The translations under genes were made by a program, and so were the position numbers. Below, in pieces: positions 35,382 to 43,172 of a stretch of 49,409 bases of DNA. The notes below the pieces were generated by a model that was not told where the DNA came from, did no database searches, and saw nothing but the letters and a program-made list of their open reading frames with translations. The stretch is taken from NCBI GenBank assembly GCA_002721675.1, contig PBLC01000014.1, forward strand, positions 1-49,409, given 5' to 3'. The stretch is from Chloroflexota bacterium (lineage in GTDB: Bacteria > Chloroflexota > Dehalococcoidia > Lucifugimonadales > Lucifugimonadaceae). Numbering within the stretch: position 1 is the first letter of the stretch; each line of letters starts with the position of its first letter.

Positions 35382-37655
35382 TTATTTTTTTCTTTTTAAA
35401 GCTTCTGTAATTCTAGAAGGTTTCATAGGAGTGCTAAGTAGCCTCAATCCTAAAGCATCATTAATTGCATTTCCAATAGCTGGGACTGGAGGAACAATAG
35501 GAGGTTCACCTACTCCTCTAACTCCATAAGGATGTTCTTCGCTTGGCACTTCAACCATAATAGTATCAATCATTGGAAGATCTAGCGCTATAGGCATTCT
35601 GTAATCCAAGTAACTTGAGTTAAGCATTACTCCATCTTCGTTCATAAAGTACTCTTCATTCAAAGCCCAACCTATTCCTTGAGCAGCTCCTCCTTGCATC
35701 TGACCTTCAACATAAGAAGGATGAATTGCTTTTCCAACATCCTGTATAGCAGTATAGTTTATTACATCTGTCTTTCCAGTTTCTTCATCAATTTCTAGGT
35801 CAGCAATATGAACTGCAAAACCACCTCCTGCTTCTTCTAAGTCAACAGATGCGGATGAAACTATAGGTCCTCCTGGAGGATCATCAGCAATCTCCTTTAA
35901 AGTCATTTTTAACTCTGAATCTGTTTTTGATTTTACAATTCCATCAGAATATTCTATCTGATCTTCGCTAATATCCCATTTAATAGCTGCTTTCTCAATA
36001 ATCTCTTCAATCAATTTATGGGCAGCATTGTATGCAGCATATCCTGTAGCATAAGTTGTACGACTACCTCCTGTAACATCAGTAATTCCAATGCTATCTG
36101 TATCTACAACTGAAGGTCTTACATCTTCGGCAGCAATTCCTAGTACCTCGGCTGCCTGCATAGCAATTGAAGCTCTTGATCCACCAATATCAGTTGACCC
36201 TTCAGTAAGTGCTACTTTACCGTCAGGGTTAAGTGAAAGATTTACAGAAGACTTGAATCCTATATTAAACCAATACCCACTTGCTATACCTCTTCCTCTT
36301 TTCTTGCCAGGACTTGGATTTGAATCTAAAGTTGATTTCCAATGATTAGAGTTTTTTGCAGCCTCTAAACACTCTTTTAATCCAATAGTTCTGTACTTCG
36401 GACCTAAAGCTGTTCTTGTACCTTTCTCAGCAACATTCATGAGTCTAAAATCAATAGGATCGTAACCTTTGATCTCACAAATTTCATCAACTACTGTTTC
36501 TGTAGCAAATGCAACTTGAGGAGAGGCTGGGGCTCTATAAGGAGCAGAACTTGGCTTATTTACCAAAACATCATAAGCATCAATCTTCATAGATGGGACA
36601 TCATAGCAAGAAAATACACACTTAGCTGCTGCCTCAATGAAAGCCTCAGGGTATGCGCCTGCCTCAAGTCTTATATCCGCATAAGCTGCTAAAATTTTTC
36701 CTTCTGAGTCAATTCCAATTTTTACTTTTACTTTCCCTCCAGGACCTGGGCCAGTAGCATCGAATACATCTGTCCTGCTCATCATTGCCTTAACAGGCCT
36801 CCTAGTCTTTTTGGAGAGTACGGCTGCTATTGGCTCTAAATAAATAGGAATTTTTCCTCCAAAACCTCCTCCTATCTCCATAGGAGTTACTTTAACTCTA
36901 GATACATCTAGGTCCAGTACTTTCGATACACTATCTCTAACAGAAAACGATCCTTGAGTGCTAGTCCATACTTTCACCCTATCTTCTTCATCCCAAACTG
37001 CAGTACCGCTATGAGGCTCTATATAACCCTGATGAACAGTCTGCATGTCAACTTCTTTTTCTACTACCAAATCTGACTTCTTGAAGCCATCATCAATATC
37101 TCCAACTTCATGTCTTGCGTGAGCGGCAACATTGCTATTTTTAACTTTTTTTCCTAAGTGATCTCCAGTGTAATCTTCGTGCAAAATTGGAGCATCTTTC
37201 GCCATTGCCTGATCAACATTTATAACAGGCTTTAAAACTTCATAATCCACTTTAATCTTTTTAACTGCTTCAAATGCAGTATTTTGATCTTTAGCAGCAA
37301 CTCCTGCTACTACATGACCTTTATATAAAACCTTATCAAAGGCCATAACATTTTCACTTAAATGTTTTTCTGACCCCGATTCTTCTGAGTTTCCTCTCAC
37401 TACATCACCCAGCCTAGGCAAATCTTTAGACGTCATAACTGCGAAAACTCCATCCATCTTCTCAGCCTCTGAAGTATCTATTGATTTAATTTTTGCGTGG
37501 GCATAAGGGCTTCTAAGAACTGCACCTATTAGCATTCCAGGAAGTTTGATGTCTGCACCATACTGTGCTCTTCCAGTAACTTTGTCATATCCGTCGTGCC
37601 TTATAGGTCTTGTGCCAATTACTTTATAATTTTTATTCTCCGAAGTTGATACCAT
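35382..37655 (-). CDS. Molybdenum hydroxylase large (Mo-cofactor) subunit, xanthine dehydrogenase family
   Basis: A 757-residue catalytic subunit that binds the molybdopterin-cytosine-dinucleotide cofactor and hydroxylates an N-heterocycle, aldehyde or other carbon centre. Landmarks: DKVTGRAQYGADI, RSPYAHAKI, GGGFGGKIPIYLEP, APYRAPASPQ, GSTDIGGSRASIAMQ, QGIGWALNEEYF and the active-site Glu in RGVGEPPIVPP. CO dehydrogenase is ruled out, because its CSFR loop is absent and this position reads YRAPASP. The substrate is unknown. A strong GGAG ribosome site precedes it. It forms an operon with the iron-sulfur and FAD subunits. Confidence 0.88.
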   Translation of the reverse strand: MVSTSENKNYKVIGTRPIRHDGYDKVTGRAQYGADIKLPGMLIGAVLRSPYAHAKIKSIDTSEAEKMDGVFAVMTSKDLPRLGDVVRGNSEESGSEKHLSENVMAFDKVLYKGHVVAGVAAKDQNTAFEAVKKIKVDYEVLKPVINVDQAMAKDAPILHEDYTGDHLGKKVKNSNVAAHARHEVGDIDDGFKKSDLVVEKEVDMQTVHQGYIEPHSGTAVWDEEDRVKVWTSTQGSFSVRDSVSKVLDLDVSRVKVTPMEIGGGFGGKIPIYLEPIAAVLSKKTRRPVKAMMSRTDVFDATGPGPGGKVKVKIGIDSEGKILAAYADIRLEAGAYPEAFIEAAAKCVFSCYDVPSMKIDAYDVLVNKPSSAPYRAPASPQVAFATETVVDEICEIKGYDPIDFRLMNVAEKGTRTALGPKYRTIGLKECLEAAKNSNHWKSTLDSNPSPGKKRGRGIASGYWFNIGFKSSVNLSLNPDGKVALTEGSTDIGGSRASIAMQAAEVLGIAAEDVRPSVVDTDSIGITDVTGGSRTTYATGYAAYNAAHKLIEEIIEKAAIKWDISEDQIEYSDGIVKSKTDSELKMTLKEIADDPPGGPIVSSASVDLEEAGGGFAVHIADLEIDEETGKTDVINYTAIQDVGKAIHPSYVEGQMQGGAAQGIGWALNEEYFMNEDGVMLNSSYLDYRMPIALDLPMIDTIMVEVPSEEHPYGVRGVGEPPIVPPVPAIGNAINDALGLRLLSTPMKPSRITEALKRKK

Positions 37656-37665
37656 TTTTACTCCT

Positions 37666-38151
37666 TTACTTAGATTCTTTTGAAGCCTTAGACACTGCTT
37701 TCACAATTTTGTCATAACCAGTACATCTACATAAATTACCTGCCAGCCAGTGTCTTATTCTTTCTTCAGAAGGATCAGGTTCATTATCTAGCAGAGCTTT
37801 AGCTGAAACAAGGAAGCCTGGAGTACAAATACCACACTGTAAAGCAGCCTCTTCTAGAAATGCTTGTTGAAGAGGATGAAGGCCATCTGGTGTTGCCATA
37901 CCTTCAACAGTTTCAATATTTTTACCTTCTACTTCTACTCCTAAAACAAGACAAGAATCCACAATTCTTCCATCTAAGTTAACAGTACAAGCTCCGCAGT
38001 TTCCGTCGTTACAACCTTCTTTGGTTCCTGTAATTCCAACTACTTCTCGCAGTGTCTCTAAAAGGCTTACGTATGGGTCTACAAGTATATCCATCTCTTC
38101 GCCATTAATTTTTGTATTTACTGCAACCTTTTTTACTTTATTTTCAGCCAT
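37666..38151 (-). CDS. Molybdenum hydroxylase small [2Fe-2S] subunit
   Basis: A 161-residue protein with two [2Fe-2S] clusters. The plant-ferredoxin-like set is GCNDGNCGACTV plus a later DSCL; the helical-domain set is CGICTPGFL plus LCRCTGY. It carries electrons between the molybdenum and FAD subunits. The ATG follows a strong GGAGG, which overlaps the stop of the FAD gene, so the two are tightly coupled. Confidence 0.94.
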   Translation of the reverse strand: MAENKVKKVAVNTKINGEEMDILVDPYVSLLETLREVVGITGTKEGCNDGNCGACTVNLDGRIVDSCLVLGVEVEGKNIETVEGMATPDGLHPLQQAFLEEAALQCGICTPGFLVSAKALLDNEPDPSEERIRHWLAGNLCRCTGYDKIVKAVSKASKESK

Positions 38152-38152
38152 T

Positions 38153-39016
38153 TTATCCTCCTACTCTCTCTAGTGCTTTAGATATTGTTCTTCTCGTAAG
38201 AACTTCGATTAAATCTTTTCTATGTTCAACCGTTCCTCTCATATCAGCAATAGGACTTGCAATGTCCTTAGCCTTTTCAGAAACTTTTTTTATATTTTCA
38301 TCAGTTGGCTCTTTGCCCACTAATAATTCAGAAGCTTCTTTTGCAAATATTGGAGTTGGGCCTACTGCAGCTAATGCAACTCTACAAGATGAGACTTTTC
38401 CATTGCTTAATTCAAGAGATGATGCAACAGCCGCAACTGCTATATCCATCTCATTTCTAGGAATAAATCTTTCATAAGAAGCAGAGAACTTACCTTTTTT
38501 TAATGGCATCTTTAAAGAAACTAAAAATTCTCCGCTTTCCAAAGCATTTTTGCCTGGTCCTGTGCACATATCTTCAACAGGAATCTCTCTTGTTCCTTTA
38601 GGTCCAGCAATTTCGCAAGTAGTTTCATGAACAATTAAAGAGCAAATTGCATCAGCACTTGGAGAAGCGTTGCATAAATTTCCTCCTAAACTAGCTCTAG
38701 ACTGAATCTGTATTCCTCCAATTAAGAATGCTGAATCAATTATACCTGGAAATACCTCACAAACTTTAGGGTCTTCATATAAAACATGACACGGTGTGGC
38801 AGCCCCAATAATTAAATGAGAATCCGTCCATTCTAGTTTAGTGAGTTGAGGAATCTTTTTTACATCAACTATTGCGTCAAGTTCAAATTTTTCTCCTCTA
38901 GCCTGAACGAGAACATCAGTTCCCCCGGCAAGACACTTGGCTCTATCACCGTATTTCTTCAGTATCTCAGTAGCCTCTTCTATTGTCTCGGGAGCATAAT
39001 AATTAAATGGATGCAT
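38153..39016 (-). CDS. Molybdenum hydroxylase medium (FAD) subunit
   Basis: A 287-residue FAD-binding subunit with KCLAGGTDVLVQARG and SRASLGGNLCNASPSAD, the two FAD-contact motifs of CoxM/XdhB-type proteins, and the C-terminal CO-dehydrogenase-flavoprotein domain. It is the first gene of the operon and has the best ribosome site in the window (GGAGGT, 6 bases before ATG). Confidence 0.93.
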   Translation of the reverse strand: MHPFNYYAPETIEEATEILKKYGDRAKCLAGGTDVLVQARGEKFELDAIVDVKKIPQLTKLEWTDSHLIIGAATPCHVLYEDPKVCEVFPGIIDSAFLIGGIQIQSRASLGGNLCNASPSADAICSLIVHETTCEIAGPKGTREIPVEDMCTGPGKNALESGEFLVSLKMPLKKGKFSASYERFIPRNEMDIAVAAVASSLELSNGKVSSCRVALAAVGPTPIFAKEASELLVGKEPTDENIKKVSEKAKDIASPIADMRGTVEHRKDLIEVLTRRTISKALERVGG

Positions 39017-39077
39017 ATGTGACCTCCGCTAATTTAATTTAAATGTAAATTTCAAATTAATTATCTATCATCTCATT

Positions 39078-39083
39078 ATTATA
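39078..39083 (-). promoter_or_regulatory. Candidate -10 box for the molybdenum hydroxylase operon
   Basis: A perfect TATAAT on the minus strand lies about 60 bases before the FAD-subunit ATG, with no clear -35 match. The implied leader of about 55 bases contains the GGAGGT ribosome site. This is unlike the leaderless arrangement of several other genes here. The 39017-39116 spacer holds nothing else recognisable. Confidence 0.4.
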
Positions 39084-39116
39084 CACATAATGATGATTTG
39101 ATCGAGACTTTTGGCT

Positions 39117-39695
39117 TTATTTTTCTAAAAGTGCCAATAACTTTTCGCAGTTCCCTAAAGAGTCTTTTGGGTCAATACCGTGACATAGGAGAATAAAGTT
39201 ACCTTGAATCACATAATTTTTATACTTAGAATTTAAGCAATGTCCACCTACACCAGCTCCTCCGCTAGTATCTCCTCCCATGCCTCTTTGAGAACCAGAA
39301 CCAACGCATTCTCGAACATCTTTCAATCCTTCAGTGAATACAGCCTCATCTTTCTTAAGTTTTATCTCTTCTTCTGTTCCGGCTCTTTCTCTAACTAGAG
39401 CCTCACCATTAAGAGCATCATTATGAGAATCAAAAAATCTAATTTCATAATCTACAGGATCTTCAAATTTTTTGAATCCAAAATAAACTTCTTTAGCATA
39501 TGTTAATTGCTCGACAGAATATTCTTTTGATTTTTTAAACTTAACTGGAGATCCAGTGAAATCATCTAAACTATAAATAACATCGCTGGTTACAATTTTT
39601 CCAACTACCACTGGCCCATCATCACCACTTGAAGAACATCCTATGATTGATAGAAGACTAAAAGTTATTAAAATTGTTTTATATATATATTTCAT
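39117..39695 (-). CDS. Lipoprotein of an unrecognised family, paralogue A
   Basis: A 192-residue predicted lipoprotein: signal peptide with lipobox Cys 20 (IIGC-SSS). The body has a segment VIYSLDDF, YEIRFFDSHNDAL, KLKKDEAVFTEGLKDVREC, a Gly-rich loop (GSGSQRGMGGDTSGGAG) and NYVIQGNFILLCHG. It is clearly homologous to the lipoprotein two genes upstream, sharing the order of motifs and paired Cys residues around the Gly loop, which may form disulfides. I do not recognise the family. The surface location is inferred. Confidence 0.7.
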   Translation of the reverse strand: MKYIYKTILITFSLLSIIGCSSSGDDGPVVVGKIVTSDVIYSLDDFTGSPVKFKKSKEYSVEQLTYAKEVYFGFKKFEDPVDYEIRFFDSHNDALNGEALVRERAGTEEEIKLKKDEAVFTEGLKDVRECVGSGSQRGMGGDTSGGAGVGGHCLNSKYKNYVIQGNFILLCHGIDPKDSLGNCEKLLALLEK

Positions 39696-39739
39696 TTTTA
39701 TTATCTACTTATCACTTATTCTACATTTTTTAAGAAATA

Positions 39740-40222
39740 TTATTTATTTGGCCCATAGCGATTTTCTTCTTTGTTACCTTCTTCTACTAGAAACATAAAT
39801 ATTGGAAAGCACCACCACAATGTAAGTGCAAAAATGGCAAAAATAAAAATAGAATAAAGAAAAATTTGAAGTATATCCATTTGTACTGCAGTTTGATTAT
39901 CTGGAGCAATTAAAGATAGAAAAAGAAGTGAAGAATATGCTAATAGTGCGAAGGGAGCAAATCCAATAAGCCAAAAGGCACTCTTATTCACATCATGCAA
40001 TCTCCTTACAGTGACGGCCAAAGTGGGTATAAAAAGTATTAAATAATAAATAATAAGGAATATTGCTAAAGGTCTTGCTCTAAGAGATAAGAACAACAAT
40101 GGTAGAAACGTCAATTGTGTAAAAAGCCAAAAACTCCAATACTCTTTTCTAGGAGATCTTCCTGAAAAATCAAAAGGTTTTTCAAATAAGACTATTCTTA
40201 TTTGATTGAAAAAATCATTCAA
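39740..40222 (-). CDS. DUF805 membrane protein
   Basis: A 160-residue protein with about four membrane spans. DFSGRSPRKEYWSFWLF and TLAVTVRRLHDVNKSAFW are the two DUF805 signatures. The biochemical role of DUF805 is unknown; members are often near phage, stress or envelope genes. Here it lies between two paralogous lipoproteins and overlaps the upstream one by eight bases, so the three are probably one functional unit. Confidence 0.82.
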   Translation of the reverse strand: MNDFFNQIRIVLFEKPFDFSGRSPRKEYWSFWLFTQLTFLPLLFLSLRARPLAIFLIIYYLILFIPTLAVTVRRLHDVNKSAFWLIGFAPFALLAYSSLLFLSLIAPDNQTAVQMDILQIFLYSIFIFAIFALTLWWCFPIFMFLVEEGNKEENRYGPNK

Positions 40223-40799
40223 CTTCGGTGCCTTGGATTAAAGAAAGTAGGTCAACACAATGAATTCTAGATTCAGTTTCATTTTCACCTTGGCATAATG
40301 CAATCATATTTCCTATAACAAAAAATTCATTGTATTTTGGCGAAGAACAACTTCCAACTGCATGATCTCCGGCTGCACCTACTCCACCACCACTAACTCC
40401 TCCTCCTGCTCCACCACACTGCCTAGCATCCTTCAAGCCTTCAGCCCACGTTGCTTCATCTTTTTTTAATTTAGCGTCAGGCCCAACTCTTTCTTTCGCT
40501 ATGTTTAAGCCAGGCGACATAGCTAAATCATGATTAGGATAAAATCTTATCTCGTATTCAATTGCTTCTTTTGAGTCAGGTTTCTTATAAAAAACAAAGT
40601 ATGCACTTTCTGCGTCTTGCAGATCCTTAACCTTGTAAGTTTTCCCCTTTTTTACGCCTAAACTTTTCAAATCCTCTAGCGTATAAACCTTGTCTGATGG
40701 ATTAATTTGTGTAAAAGCTACATCCGAACTACCTTCTCCACCACAGGCAAATAGTCCTATCGTCAGGACAAATAATATAGATGTCATTGTAATTCTCAT
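40215..40799 (-). CDS. Lipoprotein of an unrecognised family, paralogue B
   Basis: A 194-residue predicted lipoprotein (lipobox LFAC, Cys 19). It repeats the layout of paralogue A: KVYTLEDLKSLGVKKGKTY, EYEIRFYPNHDLAM, KLKKDEATWAEGLKDARQC, a Gly-rich loop and FFVIGNMIALCQG. Four Cys after the lipobox are matched between the two. A GGGGGA site precedes the ATG. It heads the three-gene operon and is divergent from the UxuA-like gene with a 60-base spacer. Confidence 0.7.
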   Translation of the reverse strand: MRITMTSILFVLTIGLFACGGEGSSDVAFTQINPSDKVYTLEDLKSLGVKKGKTYKVKDLQDAESAYFVFYKKPDSKEAIEYEIRFYPNHDLAMSPGLNIAKERVGPDAKLKKDEATWAEGLKDARQCGGAGGGVSGGGVGAAGDHAVGSCSSPKYNEFFVIGNMIALCQGENETESRIHCVDLLSLIQGTEVE

Positions 40800-40859
40800 A
40801 AATATCCCCCAAAATAAAAATTAAATAATATTTTATCACTCATAATTTAATTAATAAAA

Positions 40860-41924
40860 ATGACAAATAAATCAAAAATAAAAATTGCTGCACAAGTAAG
40901 CCCTAACCCCAGCGAAGAAGACATTGCATTTATAAAAGAATTAGGGCTTGATTATGTGACTCTTTTTGCAGGGAGAGGAGAGGCAAGTTACGACTTTTTT
41001 ATGAAACAAAGAGAGATATTTGAGCCTCATGACTTAAAAATATATGGATTTGGGAATTCAAGTATACATAATCATGATTCTTTAGTTTTAAATTTAAATG
41101 ATAGAGATCAGGTTATAGAAGATTATAAAAAATATATTAGAGATTTGAGTAAAGCAGGAATTTTTTATTCTACTTACGCACACATGGCCAGTGGAGTTTG
41201 GAGTACAGCAAAGGAGCCAACAAGAGGAGGAGCCCTTGGAAGATCATTTAATGTGAATGCTGAAACTTTTTATCTTAACGACCGCAAAGGACCAAGAACT
41301 ATTTCAAAAGGAGAATTAACTCATTCAAAAGAATATTCTGAAGAAGAATTATGGGAAAATTTTGAATATTATATTAAAGCTGTAAAACCAACTATTGAAG
41401 ATTCAGGAGTAAAAATAGGGATTCATCCTGATGATCCTCCTGGGTTAAAGCTAGGCGGAGTTCCTCGTTGCATATTTAGCACATTTAGTGGATATCAAAG
41501 AGCATTAGAAATTGCAGACAGTCCTAATATAGGAATTTGCTTATGCGCAGGAACTTGGCTTGAGGGCGGAGATACGACAGAGAAAAATGTAACTGAAATG
41601 GCAAAATATTTTGGAGATCAAAATAAATTATTCAAGATTCATTTTAGGAATGTTGATAAACCGCTTCCTCATTTTAAAGAAACCTTCTTGGATGATGGTT
41701 ATATGGATATGTATAAGATTATAAAAGTACTAAAAGAAGTTGATTTTGATGGAATAATTATACCTGATCATAATCCAACAATGGGATCACTTGCAGACCG
41801 AAACTCAACAGATCCTCATTGGCATCACAAAGAAGAAAAGTATGGTGTGGCAAATAGAATTCCAACTGCATTTGCAATAGGGTATATGAAGGCTTTAGTT
41901 GAAAGAGTCGAAGAAGAAGAATAA
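40860..41924 (+). CDS. UxuA-like mannonate dehydratase family protein
   Basis: A 354-residue TIM-barrel protein with IGIHPDDPPG, the metal site around CLCAGTW, KIHFRNVDKP and IIPDHNPTMG, and a C-terminal GYMKAL. These are the landmarks of UxuA, which dehydrates D-mannonate to 2-keto-3-deoxygluconate in hexuronate breakdown. It is shorter than E. coli UxuA (about 394) and no KdgK, KdgA or UxuB lies nearby. It may therefore act on another sugar acid, or on a substrate linked to the downstream phosphonate cluster, which starts three bases later. The family is fairly sure and the substrate is not. Confidence 0.75.
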   Translation: MTNKSKIKIAAQVSPNPSEEDIAFIKELGLDYVTLFAGRGEASYDFFMKQREIFEPHDLKIYGFGNSSIHNHDSLVLNLNDRDQVIEDYKKYIRDLSKAGIFYSTYAHMASGVWSTAKEPTRGGALGRSFNVNAETFYLNDRKGPRTISKGELTHSKEYSEEELWENFEYYIKAVKPTIEDSGVKIGIHPDDPPGLKLGGVPRCIFSTFSGYQRALEIADSPNIGICLCAGTWLEGGDTTEKNVTEMAKYFGDQNKLFKIHFRNVDKPLPHFKETFLDDGYMDMYKIIKVLKEVDFDGIIIPDHNPTMGSLADRNSTDPHWHHKEEKYGVANRIPTAFAIGYMKALVERVEEEE

Positions 41925-41926
41925 AT

Positions 41927-43078
41927 ATGACTGTCAATATAGACGAATTTATTAAGGATGGTACCAGTGCAAGAATCGGTCTTAATGAATGGTCCAAGTA
42001 TAAAAAAGAATTATACGAAAATTTAACTAAAGCAGTAATAATAACTAGTAAAAGTTGCAAAAAATATTTATCAGATATCGATTCAGAAAAGGTATTAGAA
42101 ATAAAGGAAGAGCCTACTTTCCAGTCGATAGATAAATTATTGGAAGCGATTTACCCAATATACAAGAAAGTAATTCAACAGAATAATGAAATTATCTTAA
42201 TTGCCTTAGGAGGAGGAAGTGTTATAGACACTGCAAAAATCCTCTCTTTAATGTTAAGCAATAACATGAAAACTTCAATGGATGCCTTAGAAAAATCTAG
42301 CAGTTCTAAATTAAATGAAAAAGTTAAAATAATTTGTGTGCCTTCGACAGCTGGAACAGGGGCTGAAGTAACTCAATTTTCAACAATTTGGGATAAAGAA
42401 AAAGGGTTAAAATATTCAATAGTTTCTAACGATTTAAATAGGATAATTATATTAGATCCTGAGATATCTTTATCGCTACCAAATGAAATAATAATATCGA
42501 CAAGTATAGATGCATTATGCCAATTATTAGAATCTACATGGAGCATAAAGGCAGATAAATTTTCTATCAAATCTGCGAAATTAGGTTACCAAATTTTAAA
42601 AAATAATATAACCAAAACTATTGATAATACTAAAGATCAAGATTCAAGATTATCTATGTTGATCTCTAGTTACTTAAGTGGAATTTCTATATCTAAGGCT
42701 AACACTACCTTATGTCATTCAATTTCATACCCTCTAACTGCTTTGTTAGGAATGCCCCATGGATTAGCGTGCGGATTAACTTTGATTGAGACTATAAGAT
42801 TTAATTCAATAGAAAAAGACAAATTCTTAAAAAATACTCTAGATGCAACGAATCATAGCAGTTCAGAAGAACTAATTAATGAAATTGAAGATATATTTAG
42901 AAAAATAAATTTGGGAATCCAATTACAAATTTATAAAAAAGATTTGAAGCAAAATCTAGACAGAATTTTGCCTTTAACTATCAATCCAGCAAGAGCAAAT
43001 AATAATCCCGTAAAAGTTGAAATCGAAGATACAAGAAACATAATAAAAAGGTCTATAAATAGAATAAATAATTCTTAA
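41927..43078 (+). CDS. Iron-type alcohol dehydrogenase, probable phosphonoacetaldehyde reductase
   Basis: A 383-residue group III dehydrogenase with the NAD(P) loop ALGGGSVIDTAK (94-105), PSTAGTGAEVTQ and a C-terminal metal domain. In this family phosphonoacetaldehyde reductases (PhpC, FomC) make 2-hydroxyethylphosphonate, and the IDALCQLLESTWS segment has the ES.WS pattern I associate with them. Metal ligands expected as Asp, His, His, His read D195, Q199, H264 and H278, so one His is Gln. Context with PEP mutase and phosphonopyruvate decarboxylase downstream supports the role. A 94-base spacer separates it from the next gene. Confidence 0.75.
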   Translation: MTVNIDEFIKDGTSARIGLNEWSKYKKELYENLTKAVIITSKSCKKYLSDIDSEKVLEIKEEPTFQSIDKLLEAIYPIYKKVIQQNNEIILIALGGGSVIDTAKILSLMLSNNMKTSMDALEKSSSSKLNEKVKIICVPSTAGTGAEVTQFSTIWDKEKGLKYSIVSNDLNRIIILDPEISLSLPNEIIISTSIDALCQLLESTWSIKADKFSIKSAKLGYQILKNNITKTIDNTKDQDSRLSMLISSYLSGISISKANTTLCHSISYPLTALLGMPHGLACGLTLIETIRFNSIEKDKFLKNTLDATNHSSSEELINEIEDIFRKINLGIQLQIYKKDLKQNLDRILPLTINPARANNNPVKVEIEDTRNIIKRSINRINNS

Positions 43079-43122
43079 TTTAGCCCTAATTCCTATTTTT
43101 ATGTCTTATACTTAAATGCGTG

Positions 43123-43128
43123 TATAAT
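43123..43128 (+). promoter_or_regulatory. Candidate -10 box for the PEP mutase operon
   Basis: A perfect TATAAT lies 44 bases before the PEP mutase ATG, in the only sizeable spacer of the phosphonate cluster. No good -35 is seen. If real, the mutase and decarboxylase genes can be expressed apart from the dehydrogenase. Confidence 0.35.
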
Positions 43129-43172
43129 TTCTATTAGAATTCCAACCAAATTTATTTAGTATCGATTTTAAT

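Noticed and set aside
35382-37655. Aerobic carbon monoxide dehydrogenase large subunit
   Set aside because: The form I active-site loop with CSFR is missing; the position reads YRAPASP, so another molybdenum hydroxylase is meant.
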